Position numbers and translations under genes: made by a program
The notes under the pieces: generated by a model
The model's database searches: none
Told to the model about the DNA's origin: nothing
The model's input: the letters and a program-made list of their open reading frames with translations, nothing else
Part shown: positions 7,677-14,567 of the stretch, piece after piece
How positions within the stretch are numbered: position 1 is the first letter of the stretch
How the letters are laid out: each line of letters starts with the position of its first letter
Origin: a virus
DNA length: 43,264 bases
IMG/VR virus record: IMGVR_UViG_3300046323_000059
Span: 1 to 43,264 of that record
Direction: 5' to 3' (one strand)

Positions 7677-7712
7677 AGGTAAAAGTGCTAGCTAGTAGAC
7701 TACTGAAAAGTG

Positions 7713-7721
7713 TGTTATACT
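7713..7721 (+). promoter_or_regulatory. Host sigma70 extended -10 promoter 5
   Basis: AAAAGTGTGTTATACT contains TG plus TATACT at 7716-7721. It shares AAAGTGTGTTA with promoter 4, so the two probably arose by duplication. It is the last strong promoter-like element before the first early gene, about 490 bases downstream. Confidence 0.5.
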
Positions 7722-7783
7722 AGCGATAAGCCTCACCGGGATGGTGTAGCAGGGGTTAGTAGTTTGTTGATGTAAGGGCTAAT

Positions 7784-7818
7784 GATAGTTATTCAAGTAA
7801 CTATCTGTAAACGCTTAA
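7784..7818 (+). other. Leader hairpin R1 with TATCTGTAA tail
   Basis: GATAGTTA (7784-7791) pairs perfectly with TAACTATC (7798-7805) around TTCAAG. It is followed by TGTAAACGCTTAA. R2 (8099) and R3 (7858) have different stems, yet their 3' arms end in TATC or GTATCT and run into the same TGTAA tail. This suggests three members of one RNA element family. Confidence 0.5.
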
Positions 7819-7857
7819 ACATCGTTTCATGCTACTGATTAAGACGGCTTTGATAGC

Positions 7858-7903
7858 CTATAGGGTTATAGATACGACCGTGGTATCTGTAACGTTGCTA
7901 TAG
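7858..7903 (+). other. Leader hairpin R3, extended stem
   Basis: CTATAG (7858-7863) and CTATAG (7898-7903) can pair as an outer helix. Inside them TTATAGATAC (7866-7875) pairs with GTATCTGTAA (7883-7892) over 10 bp, one of them G-U, around the loop GACCGTG. The left arm with loop (7866-7879) is the exact reverse complement of 14 bases of the promoter-like element at 6926-6939. A leftward promoter is therefore an alternative reading. Confidence 0.5.
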
Positions 7904-8053
7904 ACTTATGCCCGATGGATGCTAGCGAGTAGATTGAGCGTGTGTCACACTCATGATCTATTGGACTAGCTAAGCTTTATGTATTAGTTTACTTAGGGTG
8001 CGGCTAGAGTCAATCCGGTAGATTAGTTTAGTGTGAATTACTTACTCAGAATA

Positions 8054-8065
8054 CCACGGAAGTGG
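8054..8065 (+). other. GNRA hairpin CCAC-GGAA-GTGG
   Basis: A 4-bp stem carries a GGAA tetraloop of the GNRA class. ACTCA (8044-8048) and TGAGT (8081-8085) can close it as an outer helix. This is part of the structured early leader. Confidence 0.4.
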
Positions 8066-8098
8066 CTATATACTTACTATTGAGTTTAACGCTAGCAC

Positions 8099-8179
8099 GA
8101 TAGAATAGTTCTATCTGTAAATGTCTTAATCCGAATAATGGTGTTCACTTATGATGGCGAGCCCTTAAGGCATTTACAG
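8099..8179 (+). other. Leader hairpin R2 and 15-bp helix before first early gene
   Basis: GATAGAA (8099-8105) pairs with TTCTATC (8109-8115) around TAG, followed by TGTAAATGTCTTAA. CTGTAAATGTCTTAA (8115-8129) can instead pair over 15 positions, one of them G-U, with TTAAGGCATTTACAG (8165-8179). The two helices share only C8115 and could stack. A small hairpin CTAGG-ACTAA-CCTAG (8181-8195) and the ribosome site AAGGA follow. It could be an RNase III cleavage site or a translational control element for the gene at 8213. Confidence 0.5.
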
Positions 8180-8212
8180 CTAGGACTAACCTAGTTAACC
8201 TAAGGAATTATC

Positions 8213-8731
8213 ATGGATATTAAGACCCTGAACAAACAAATCGACGCATTGGGTAAAGCTAACTTGAAGGTGGAAGAGACAATCCAAACCTTGGGCCTTG
8301 CCTGCTTGGAGCATTGCGAAAAGCATGGTGATACGATGCCAATGAACCGCTTGATTAACGTATTGCGCCGTACACAATTTCAAGCGTTTGGTGAATGGGT
8401 GTTGGCCTTCGGTAAGTTTGCTAAGAACACCGATAAAGCCACTAAAGAGTCTCAGCCAGTGGTGTACGATAAAGCACGCTCTACTGACATTGATGGGGCT
8501 AAAGCTAAGCCTTGGTTTATGTTTGCCGATGATAAGGGTGAAGCTGTAAAGAAGGCTTTTGACTTTCAAGCTGCTGTGATGCAGTTGCTTAAGAAGGCAG
8601 CGGCTAATGGTACAGAACATACCAAACTTGTGGCAATGGCAGCATTGGCAGACATTAAGCCTGAGAAGGTACCTGCTACAGTGGCTACTGGTGAAGCTGC
8701 GGTGGCTGCTGTAGGTGAAGCACTTGTTTAA
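8213..8731 (+). CDS. Early protein of unknown function
   Basis: The first gene after the control region, 172 residues, has a good ribosome site (TAAGGAATT) before the ATG. The sequence is mostly helical: an N-terminal region with LACLEHCEKHGDTMPMNRLINVL, a middle with QFQAFGEWVLAFGKF, a PWFMF motif near residue 100, and an Ala/Val-rich C-terminus that may be disordered. It has no signal peptide or TM segment. Being first in the early operon, it probably acts on host functions or DNA, but I recognise no family. Confidence 0.75.
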   Translation: MDIKTLNKQIDALGKANLKVEETIQTLGLACLEHCEKHGDTMPMNRLINVLRRTQFQAFGEWVLAFGKFAKNTDKATKESQPVVYDKARSTDIDGAKAKPWFMFADDKGEAVKKAFDFQAAVMQLLKKAAANGTEHTKLVAMAALADIKPEKVPATVATGEAAVAAVGEALV

Positions 8732-8753
8732 GCTAATCAAGGGGACGAGGAAT

Positions 8754-8876
8754 ATGTATTTGATGTACCGCAATGGGCCTACTGGCCTATTCGCTAGTAG
8801 CCAATGCCGGTGTGAAAGTAGTTTCACATGCGGTTATTGTCTCGCCAATGCTAAACCGTGGCATTGGACTAAGTAA
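8754..8876 (+). CDS. Small Cys-rich protein (putative zinc finger)
   Basis: The 40-residue ORF has four cysteines in the compact order CRCESSFTCGYC, which could bind one zinc ion. It has a purine-rich ribosome site (GGGGACGAGG) about 5 bases before the ATG. It lies 22 bases after the preceding gene on the same strand. Function is unknown; small zinc proteins in early regions often modulate host transcription, but that is only an analogy. Confidence 0.45.
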   Translation: MYLMYRNGPTGLFASSQCRCESSFTCGYCLANAKPWHWTK

Positions 8877-9188
8877 AGCATAGCTAGTTGGTCATACGCT
8901 AAGTGTGGCCTTCTAAGTGTGTTTCGCAATAGCTTAAAATCACCATCCGTGTAACGGCGATGACGCACGGCTTATAGTAGCAGGTGAACCCGTCGATAAT
9001 GTAGATGCCCTAACCTGTAATCCGCTGAGCATAATGAAACCCACTGCCTACACTGGCTTAAGTGTCGCTAGCTCTTATCAATTCTTAGATAGCGTTAAAG
9101 TGTGAGAATTGGCTTAGCACAAAGTACAGCCCATAGGCAATGAGGATAAAGCGTTGCCCTTGGAGTGTTCTTTAACCTAAAGGAATTT
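8877..9188. other. Gene-free segment with hairpins
   Basis: This 312-base segment has no plausible ORF. It contains a stem CCGTG/CACGG (about 8948-8971) and CAATTCT/AGAATTG (about 9079-9111), plus AAAGTGTG at about 9095 resembling part of the host promoter motif. It is probably an untranslated early leader; no promoter is clear. Confidence 0.35.
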
Positions 9189-9278
9189 ATGAACAATTAC
9201 GAATTTATAACGGCTATTGCTATAGTAGTTGTGGCTGTGGGTATCTATGGGGCAGTCATCCGACTGCTGGCATCATGA
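9189..9278 (+). CDS. Small single-TM protein
   Basis: This 29-residue ORF (MNNYEFIT, then a hydrophobic stretch AIAIVVVAVGIYGAVI, then RLLAS) is preceded by AAAGGA. Its stop overlaps the next start (ATGA), which supports real coupled translation. The predicted product is one membrane helix. Function is unknown; such micro-proteins are common in early phage regions. Confidence 0.5.
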   Translation: MNNYEFITAIAIVVVAVGIYGAVIRLLAS

Positions 9279-9442
9279 TTGCCGACGAATTAAAAGCCCT
9301 CTCAGCGCCACGCAAAGTGGTCGAGGCGGGGGTACTATTGGACGAGGCCAATTCGGCCCGTATACGCCCTTCTGGTGAACTTGTGGCCTATGTCCGAGAA
9401 TGGGTGACTCGTAACCGGGGGAATAATCGCTATGGGATTTGA
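9275..9442 (+). CDS. Small soluble protein of unknown function
   Basis: This 55-residue ORF is coupled to the membrane micro-protein upstream (4-base overlap) and overlaps the next small gene by 11 bases. The sequence is mixed charged and helical (DELKALSAPRKVVEAG, YVREWVTRNRGNN). No domain is recognised. The tight packing with its neighbours is the main support. Confidence 0.45.
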   Translation: MIADELKALSAPRKVVEAGVLLDEANSARIRPSGELVAYVREWVTRNRGNNRYGI

Positions 9443-9530
9443 AATCATTGTAACCGTTATCGGGAAGCTTGCCATAATCTACTATGTGCTATTGGTAGTT
9501 GGCGAGATTGCTGGTCGTAACCGTAAATAA
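9432..9530 (+). CDS. Small single-TM protein
   Basis: This 32-residue ORF has a hydrophobic core (VIGKLAIIYYVLLVVG) flanked by Glu and a basic tail (GRNRK). It starts inside the preceding small gene and ends 9 bases before the next gene. It is probably an inner membrane peptide; function unknown. Confidence 0.45.
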   Translation: MGFEIIVTVIGKLAIIYYVLLVVGEIAGRNRK

Positions 9531-9539
9531 GGTTCAAAG

Positions 9540-9953
9540 ATGGCACCTGAAATCTATTTGCGGCCTCTTGCTGGGGCTGACGTTACGCTTAACTTTGGCT
9601 TGTCCAAGGATGTAGGCTTTACCCGGAACAGTATTCCGCATAGGCTTAGGACACTTACTAAGCTATTGCCTGTAATACTTGAGCCGGGTTATATGACTGA
9701 GCTTGTCTTGGTTCCTACTAGGGTGTGGCATGGCGAGCCGTTGCTTATTGTGCAGGGTACGTTTAAGCAAGATATTGCTGAACATACCCTGCTCTATGAT
9801 GGTGTGGTAGAGGCTGAGCAAGACTGTATTGCTATATACTGCCACGATGACTTTCCCGGCCTAAGCTTTAGCATCCTTTATGGGCCTAAGGCCGAGGAAT
9901 GGGGTGGGTTTAATATCAATTTGTTTAACTTTATAGGGGATAAGCATGAGTGA
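9540..9953 (+). CDS. Hypothetical early protein
   Basis: A 137-residue soluble protein, predicted beta-rich, with no recognised family. Noticeable segments are YLRPLAGADVTLNFG at the start and CIAIYCHDDFPGLSFSILYGP near the end. GGTTCAAAG before the ATG is a weak ribosome site. It overlaps the next gene by 8 bases, so both are probably expressed together. Confidence 0.65.
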   Translation: MAPEIYLRPLAGADVTLNFGLSKDVGFTRNSIPHRLRTLTKLLPVILEPGYMTELVLVPTRVWHGEPLLIVQGTFKQDIAEHTLLYDGVVEAEQDCIAIYCHDDFPGLSFSILYGPKAEEWGGFNINLFNFIGDKHE

Positions 9954-10506
9954 GTTTAAGGTTGGTGATCGTGTTGTTTGTAAAGACTATAGCAGGTTTT
10001 ACGGTGTTGGTGCAGAAGGTACAGTAGTCAAACTAGCTAAAGATGGAACCACGGCAGTAAAGTTTACTTCTGGGGTGTTTAATACCAATTTGCAAAGGAG
10101 TAATGGGCACATTTGGGTTATAAACACACATCTAGCCTTAGCCCGACCTCGTTACTCTGCCAGTTTCACCCAACAAACAAGTGGTGTGGGCTTTGGGGAT
10201 TTCTTAGCATCAGGCCACGAAGACAATGGCGGCGGCTTACAAAAGCATAGCATCGGTGACTTCTACCCTTGGTTGGTTGTAGGTTATGGTTACGGTAACA
10301 TCGTGTTGTTCTGCATCCAAAACATGCAAACAGGTGAGACATTGGGCGATAAAGCCGAGCGTGTGTCGGTTGCTCGGCAGTGGGTGTCTTGTAGTGACGC
10401 TTACGCTTACTTAACCCGCTACCACAGCGGCCTTAACTGCCTCACGGTAGACCGAATCGTCGGTAAAGTAGAGATTTATGGTGGTCAACTGCACATCATA
10501 AGCTAA
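9946..10506 (+). CDS. Hypothetical protein with KOW/SH3-like N-terminus
   Basis: This 186-residue protein begins FKVGDRVVCKDY with GAEGTVVKLAKDG and AVKF, the layout of small SH3/KOW-type barrels that read nucleic acids or proteins. The remaining 130 residues (for example FYPWLVVGYGYGNIVLFCIQNMQTGE) are not recognised. An ATG at 9946 is preceded by AGGGGATAAGC, a good ribosome site in the upstream gene. Confidence 0.65.
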   Translation: MSEFKVGDRVVCKDYSRFYGVGAEGTVVKLAKDGTTAVKFTSGVFNTNLQRSNGHIWVINTHLALARPRYSASFTQQTSGVGFGDFLASGHEDNGGGLQKHSIGDFYPWLVVGYGYGNIVLFCIQNMQTGETLGDKAERVSVARQWVSCSDAYAYLTRYHSGLNCLTVDRIVGKVEIYGGQLHIIS

Positions 10507-10606
10507 GTTGTAGCTACTTGGGGATTCTATGAGTCCTCTTGTAAGTGCATCTTGCACTCGGTATGGGCGCATTGCCTTACTGCTTAACCTAAATGAAAGA
10601 AAATCC

Positions 10607-11026
10607 ATGACTGATGTTACTACCGCCGTGTCTACTCCTGTTGTTCTGACTAAAGAAGAGCGTATCGCTAAGCTGGTTGCCCAGATCGCTTTGCTTAATA
10701 CCAAGATTTACAACATCGAGAACGACATTGTTGTAACTAAGACCGTCAAGAAAGAAGCACCATTGCCAGAAGTAGGCTCTGATGTGCTCTTTAACTACGG
10801 TCGCCGCACTGCTACGACTGAGCCTGTGCAGAAGACTGGTACAGTGGTTGCTATCAAGCCCGCTTGTGTTGTTACTAACGAAGCTGGCGTGACTAAGAAG
10901 CAAGCCGCTATGATTAAGTTGTCGGTTGGTACAGGCTTCGATCAAGAGTTTGTGGTTATCTACCCAGCGTCTATTGTCGGCGCTGCTCCAGAAGAGCAAG
11001 AAGAAGCTGAGCAAGAAGTTGTCTAA
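10607..11026 (+). CDS. Hypothetical early protein with coiled-coil N-terminus
   Basis: The start MTDVTTAV at 10607 is preferred over the longer frame from 10529, whose first 26 residues look untranslated. The 139-residue protein has a helical segment (EERIAKLVAQIALLNTKIYN), then a beta-rich part with GSDVLFNYGRRTA and KTGTVVAIKP (a small barrel-like pattern), and an acidic Glu/Gln-rich tail. No family is recognised with confidence. It may form multimers through the coiled coil. Confidence 0.6.
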   Translation: MTDVTTAVSTPVVLTKEERIAKLVAQIALLNTKIYNIENDIVVTKTVKKEAPLPEVGSDVLFNYGRRTATTEPVQKTGTVVAIKPACVVTNEAGVTKKQAAMIKLSVGTGFDQEFVVIYPASIVGAAPEEQEEAEQEVV

Positions 11027-11039
11027 AGTTTAGACTCTT

Positions 11040-11080
11040 GGCCCTGCCACAAGCGGGGCCTTGAGCCTACACTTTGTAGG
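11040..11080 (+). terminator. Two adjacent hairpins between early genes
   Basis: The first stem (11040-11047 with 11053-11060, loop CACAA) has 8 bp including one G-U and is GC-rich. A second 5-bp stem follows, CCTAC-ACTTT-GTAGG (11066-11080). There is no long T-run, so an attenuator or RNase III-type processing site is as likely as a terminator. Confidence 0.4.
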
Positions 11081-11095
11081 TCTTAAAGGATTAAC

Positions 11096-11290
11096 ATGAT
11101 CTCATCTATTCTCGTAGTGTTGAGTTACGCCGCTATGGTAGGTTTGGACCTGCCTGAGCCGATTAAACCATTCAAATCTAACGAAGCCTGCCTTGTAGAG
11201 GCAGCTAAGTTAAGCAACGTACATGCTGAGGATTTGCGTAAGGCTAAGTCAGTGTTTGCTTGTCTCGTCATTGTGGTACCTGCTGTATGA
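11096..11290 (+). CDS. Small protein with N-terminal hydrophobic segment
   Basis: This 64-residue protein starts MISSILVVLSYAAMVGL, which may be a signal peptide or membrane anchor, followed by a charged helical part with two cysteines and a hydrophobic end FACLVIVVPAV. A ribosome site AAAGGA precedes the ATG. It overlaps the next gene by 4 bases. Function is unknown; a periplasmic or membrane role is possible. Confidence 0.6.
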   Translation: MISSILVVLSYAAMVGLDLPEPIKPFKSNEACLVEAAKLSNVHAEDLRKAKSVFACLVIVVPAV

Positions 11291-11832
11291 AAACTACCCT
11301 AAACAAAATCCGTTCTAAATCACCTTGCACTTCTGGCTGGACTAAGTTGTTGAAGCACTTAGGTAAGGTTCAAGCTGATGACGTTGAACTTGACTTGCTG
11401 ACTGTACTAGAGTCCAACGGTCTTGATGATGCTTTGTGGTGCTTGCGAGCCGTAGATGGCTTTGAGAAAGAAAAACGACTTTTAGCGGTGGCTTTTGCTA
11501 AAGAAGTGCAGCATCTTATGCAAGACCCTAGGAGCCTAGCAGCACTTGACGTAGCAGAGAGGTTTGCTAGTGGAGAAGCTACACAAGAGGAGTTGGAGCT
11601 TGCTTCTGCTGATGCTTATGCTGCTGCTGATGCTGCTGCTGCTTGGGCCGCTTATGCTGCTGCTGATGCTGCTGCTGCTTGGGCTGCTGCTGATGCTGCT
11701 GCTGCTTGGGCTGCTGCTTGGGCCGCTGATGATGCTGATGCTGCTGCTGCTTGGGCTGCTGCTTGGACCGCTGATGATGCTGCTATGAGAAATAAACAAA
11801 TAGAAATCCTAAAGAAATTCTTAACCGCTTAA
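11287..11832 (+). CDS. Phage early protein with Ala/Trp repeat tail
   Basis: A 181-residue protein with two parts. Residues 1-100 (SGWTKLLKHLGK, NGLDDALWCLRAV, VQHLMQDPRSLAALDVAERF) match a domain I know from many phage and some bacterial proteins of unknown function. Residues about 107-168 are an array of ADAAAAWAA-type repeats encoded by GCT-rich triplets, predicted to form a long Ala-rich helix with regularly spaced Trp. Relatives also end in such repeats with variable length. The start at 11287 overlaps the upstream stop; an upstream in-frame start at 11260 is unlikely. Confidence 0.75.
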   Translation: MKTTLNKIRSKSPCTSGWTKLLKHLGKVQADDVELDLLTVLESNGLDDALWCLRAVDGFEKEKRLLAVAFAKEVQHLMQDPRSLAALDVAERFASGEATQEELELASADAYAAADAAAAWAAYAAADAAAAWAAADAAAAWAAAWAADDADAAAAWAAAWTADDAAMRNKQIEILKKFLTA

Positions 11833-11840
11833 ACGATACT

Positions 11841-12122
11841 ATGAAAACCAAACCAAACAAACAAAAAGCATGGCGCACTAATGCCTTCGACATTAACTCT
11901 CGCCGTATATTAGGCAGCGATGAACCTGTTGCACGAGTACAAAAGCTTAGCCCACGTATTGATTTGGGTAAGACTAACACTTGGTTGTTAGACTGGTTGC
12001 TTATCCGGGGTGGCTTCATGCAAGATTTGCCGGGTTACAAGTTCCCAAGCATCAAGGATGAAGGCAAGCCTTGGTACCGCCGTATGCTTAACAGCATGGC
12101 TAACTTCTTTGCTAAGTCTTAA
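11841..12122 (+). CDS. Hypothetical protein
   Basis: A 93-residue basic protein (starts MKTKPNKQKAWRT, ends NSMANFFAKS) with no recognised domain. A central segment, NTWLLDWLLIRGGF, is moderately hydrophobic but short for a TM helix. It is located just before the primase, 8 bases after the preceding gene. The net positive charge could suit nucleic-acid contact, but nothing specific supports this. Confidence 0.6.
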   Translation: MKTKPNKQKAWRTNAFDINSRRILGSDEPVARVQKLSPRIDLGKTNTWLLDWLLIRGGFMQDLPGYKFPSIKDEGKPWYRRMLNSMANFFAKS

Positions 12123-12125
12123 CTC

Positions 12126-12909
12126 ATGGCTACCATTAGCACAATCCCTAAGCCTAGGGCAGAGCGCAAGGGTTAACCATGACTGCGGTGGTGGGCGTAC
12201 ATTAACTATCAAGCACAATGACGAGGGCTTAAGCGCCTTCTGCTTTAGGTGTAATGACAAGGGATGGCAACCACCACCACCCGTTAGCCTAGCTGAGCGC
12301 TTAGTCAAGCTTGCTAAGCAGTCGGAGGTAGACAACAAGGTTAGCTCTAGCTGTACCTTACCGGAACCTAGAGTAACCCAGTGGGCTGAGTGGCCTGAGC
12401 AGTCCCGTTTGTGGCTCGTAAAAGCGGGCCTCACAAGCGCCGATCTGCCTCGGTTGGGGGCATACTACCACCCGCCCAGCGAGCGTGTCGTATTGCCTGT
12501 TTCCGGGGCTGGTGGGGGCATTGCCTTCTGGCAGGCACGGGCCACCGACAAGCGGCTCCCAAAATACCTCGCGCCACCACTGGATAAATCCGCAGTAGTA
12601 CCTATGTACGGTAGTGCTAGTGAGGTTACGTTAACAGAAGACATACTATCAGCCTATAAGGTAGGCTTAGTAGGTGAGGGTTGGTCTATGCTAGGCACTA
12701 GCCTAAGTAGGTACACCCTATCTCTTCTTATTGCGCGTCAGTGTAAGGTCAATGTTTGGCTTGACCCCGACCCTGCTGGCAATAAGGGAGCAACCAAGAC
12801 ACTCGCCATGCTCCGTGCTAGCGGTGTCGAGGCGCGGAAGATTGTTAGTAGGGCTGACCCTAAGCTACTAAGCAGGTCAGAAATTAAGGAGTTGTTATGT
12901 TCAAGTTGA
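12126..12909 (+). CDS. DNA primase (apparent +1 frameshift near start)
   Basis: The main frame carries a zinc-binding primase start (VNHDCGGG, then FCFRCNDKGW), a TOPRIM-type part with LTEDILSAYKVG at about 12633-12668 and the metal-binding DPDPAG at about 12764. It synthesises RNA primers for the polymerase encoded at 14895. Primase is separate from helicase, as in phiKMV-like phages. The open frame reaches back to 12010, but there it only shadows the preceding gene. A natural start at 12126 (MATISTIPKPRAERK) is one frame off: dropping one G of GGG at 12170-12172 joins it as ERKVNHDC. So the gene is either frameshifted, mis-sequenced by one base, or uses +1 frameshifting. Confidence 0.75.
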
Positions 12910-13130
12910 ATGACCCCGCTACCAGTAAAGGTAAACGTAAGGTTAACAAATACGAGGAAGCCGTGCTCGCTGTATTGTCTGGCGCACACCACACGGGGCG
13001 AGAGATTGCTGATGTGGCATGCTACCCACTCAACTGCATCACACCACGCTTTGCCCCGCTGCGCCGTAAGGGTTTGATTAAAGACAGCGGCACTAAACGT
13101 GACAAGCAGATTGTGTGGATGCTGGCATGA
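12897..13130 (+). CDS. Small winged-helix-like protein
   Basis: This 77-residue basic protein has KYEEAVLAVLSGAHHTGREIADV followed by ITPRFAPLRRKGLIKDSG and IVWML, the pattern of a compact winged helix-turn-helix (helix 2, turn, recognition helix, wing). Such proteins occur in phages next to replication genes. It may bind DNA or help primase or helicase loading; no direct evidence. It overlaps the primase end by 13 bases and the next start by 4. Confidence 0.6.
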   Translation: MFKLNDPATSKGKRKVNKYEEAVLAVLSGAHHTGREIADVACYPLNCITPRFAPLRRKGLIKDSGTKRDKQIVWMLA

Positions 13131-13303
13131 TGCAATGCTGTATGAACTGTGGTCAGACTGACGCTACTGTAATGGGCCATGCTACCCAAGCAGCATGTGC
13201 TATATGCTGTGGGCCTACTGCGCCTAACACTAAATGGATTCCAATTGTAAAGGATACAAGTGAGCTTAGATATAACGACACTACGTCTATTAAAGTATCG
13301 TGA
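13127..13303 (+). CDS. Small zinc-ribbon protein
   Basis: A 58-residue protein with the paired knuckles CCMNCG and CAICCG about 20 residues apart, which would hold one zinc ion. I chose the ATG at 13127, which overlaps the preceding TGA, over a GTG at 13115. The last 44 bases overlap the helicase start. Function is unknown; its place between primase and helicase suggests a replication role. Confidence 0.55.
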   Translation: MMQCCMNCGQTDATVMGHATQAACAICCGPTAPNTKWIPIVKDTSELRYNDTTSIKVS

Positions 13304-14567
13304 CCGATACGATAGGCTTCGCCGCAGCGTACCTAAGGGTGCGCTTGCGCCACTAACAACTGACTTACTCAACGACTTCGGTGTATTCTTTCGGGAGTTC
13401 AGCGATGCTAAGCGCATAGACCACGGCCCCTTCATTACATGGTACCGTGGCTTCCGTCATCCTAATATGAAGGATGATAACTTCGCCTTGTATTCCACCA
13501 TCATAGCCAAGAGCATGGAAGACATAGCCCCTGAGCTAGAGGCGGGGCTAATGGAACGCTTAGTTGCTGCTGATACAGCTAGTGTAGTCACTGGCTTGAT
13601 CGAGAAGTGGAACAACGGTGACGAGATTGACTTGTATAAAGAACTCCGCAATAGTGTGGAGCGCTTTGAGCAGCAAGTAGATCGTAAGGTTAAGAACCCA
13701 CAGGTACTCGACCCAATCGAAGACTTACTTAAGGCAGAAGAGAATGACACTGGCTTACACTGGCGCTTGCCCTGCCTCAATAGGCATATCAAACCACTAC
13801 GTGCCGGGGATTTCGTCATCATTGCAGCACGACCAGACAAAGGTAAGACTACCTTCTGCGCATCAGAGCTTACCTACATGGCTTCACAAGTCGATGCCCT
13901 GTACCCCGGTGAAAACCGTAGCATCCTGTGGTTCAACAACGAGGGACCGGGCAAGAAGATTGTCATGCGCAACTTCCAAGCTGCGCTTGCTGCCACTACG
14001 GAAGACCTTGTTAAGCTGAGTAACACACCAAGCCTTGACCCTAAGTGGAAGACTAAGGTACGTGAAGACTATGCTACTGCCTTAGGTGGTAGGCCCGGTG
14101 TCCTCCGCATCTTCGACATTCACGATATGTGGAACCACGAGGTAGAGGACATTATGAAGATGCACAAGCCCGCCCTTGTGCTATTCGATATGGTAGACAA
14201 CATCAAGTTTGGTGGTGACACGAACAACAACGGTCAGCGTACTGACCAATTGCTTGAGGCAATGTATCAATGGGCTAGGTTGATGGGTGTTAAGCATGAC
14301 TGTAGCGTACTTGCTACTAGCCAGATCAGTGCTGATGGTGATGGTGTTTCTTATCCCACCCTCCCACAGCTTAAGGACAGTAAGACGGGTAAGCAAGGCG
14401 CTGCTGATCTTATCATCACGCTTGGCGCATTGAACGACCCAGTGCTAGAGAACAGTAGGTACATAGGTACCACTAAGAATAAGCTAGTGCGAACAGGTAA
14501 GAAGGGCAGCCCTCAGCAAGAGGTGTTCTTTGATTCTCAACGTGGCAGATATAAGGAAGCAACATGA
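13260..14567 (+). CDS. Replicative DNA helicase (DnaB/gp4 type)
   Basis: The 435-residue protein has a RecA-type core. Walker A is in ARPDKGKTT (Lys196), Walker B in ALVLFDMVDNI (around residues 303-313), and LATSQISADG follows as sensor segment. The N-terminal 160 residues are helical and would mediate ring assembly or primase contact. It would unwind DNA as a hexamer ahead of the polymerase. The start codon is GTG at 13260, inside the upstream zinc-ribbon gene; no better start gives the full N-terminus. It ends in a 4-base overlap with the next gene. Confidence 0.9.
   Translation: MSLDITTLRLLKYRDRYDRLRRSVPKGALAPLTTDLLNDFGVFFREFSDAKRIDHGPFITWYRGFRHPNMKDDNFALYSTIIAKSMEDIAPELEAGLMERLVAADTASVVTGLIEKWNNGDEIDLYKELRNSVERFEQQVDRKVKNPQVLDPIEDLLKAEENDTGLHWRLPCLNRHIKPLRAGDFVIIAARPDKGKTTFCASELTYMASQVDALYPGENRSILWFNNEGPGKKIVMRNFQAALAATTEDLVKLSNTPSLDPKWKTKVREDYATALGGRPGVLRIFDIHDMWNHEVEDIMKMHKPALVLFDMVDNIKFGGDTNNNGQRTDQLLEAMYQWARLMGVKHDCSVLATSQISADGDGVSYPTLPQLKDSKTGKQGAADLIITLGALNDPVLENSRYIGTTKNKLVRTGKKGSPQQEVFFDSQRGRYKEAT

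Noticed and set aside
7369-7690. tRNA-like arms with 7-base loops
   Set aside because: Single arms occur (7369-7389, 7659-7676), but no acceptor stem, T-arm or CCA arrangement can be built around them.
7500-8200. Group I intron in the structured leader
   Set aside because: GNRA hairpins are present, but I find no P3/P7 core segments and no interrupted coding exons on either side.
12010-12125. Start of primase at 12010 as given by the longest open frame
   Set aside because: The extra residues are an out-of-frame shadow of the gene at 11841-12122 and show no primase-like sequence; a start at 12126 with a one-base shift explains the zinc motif better.
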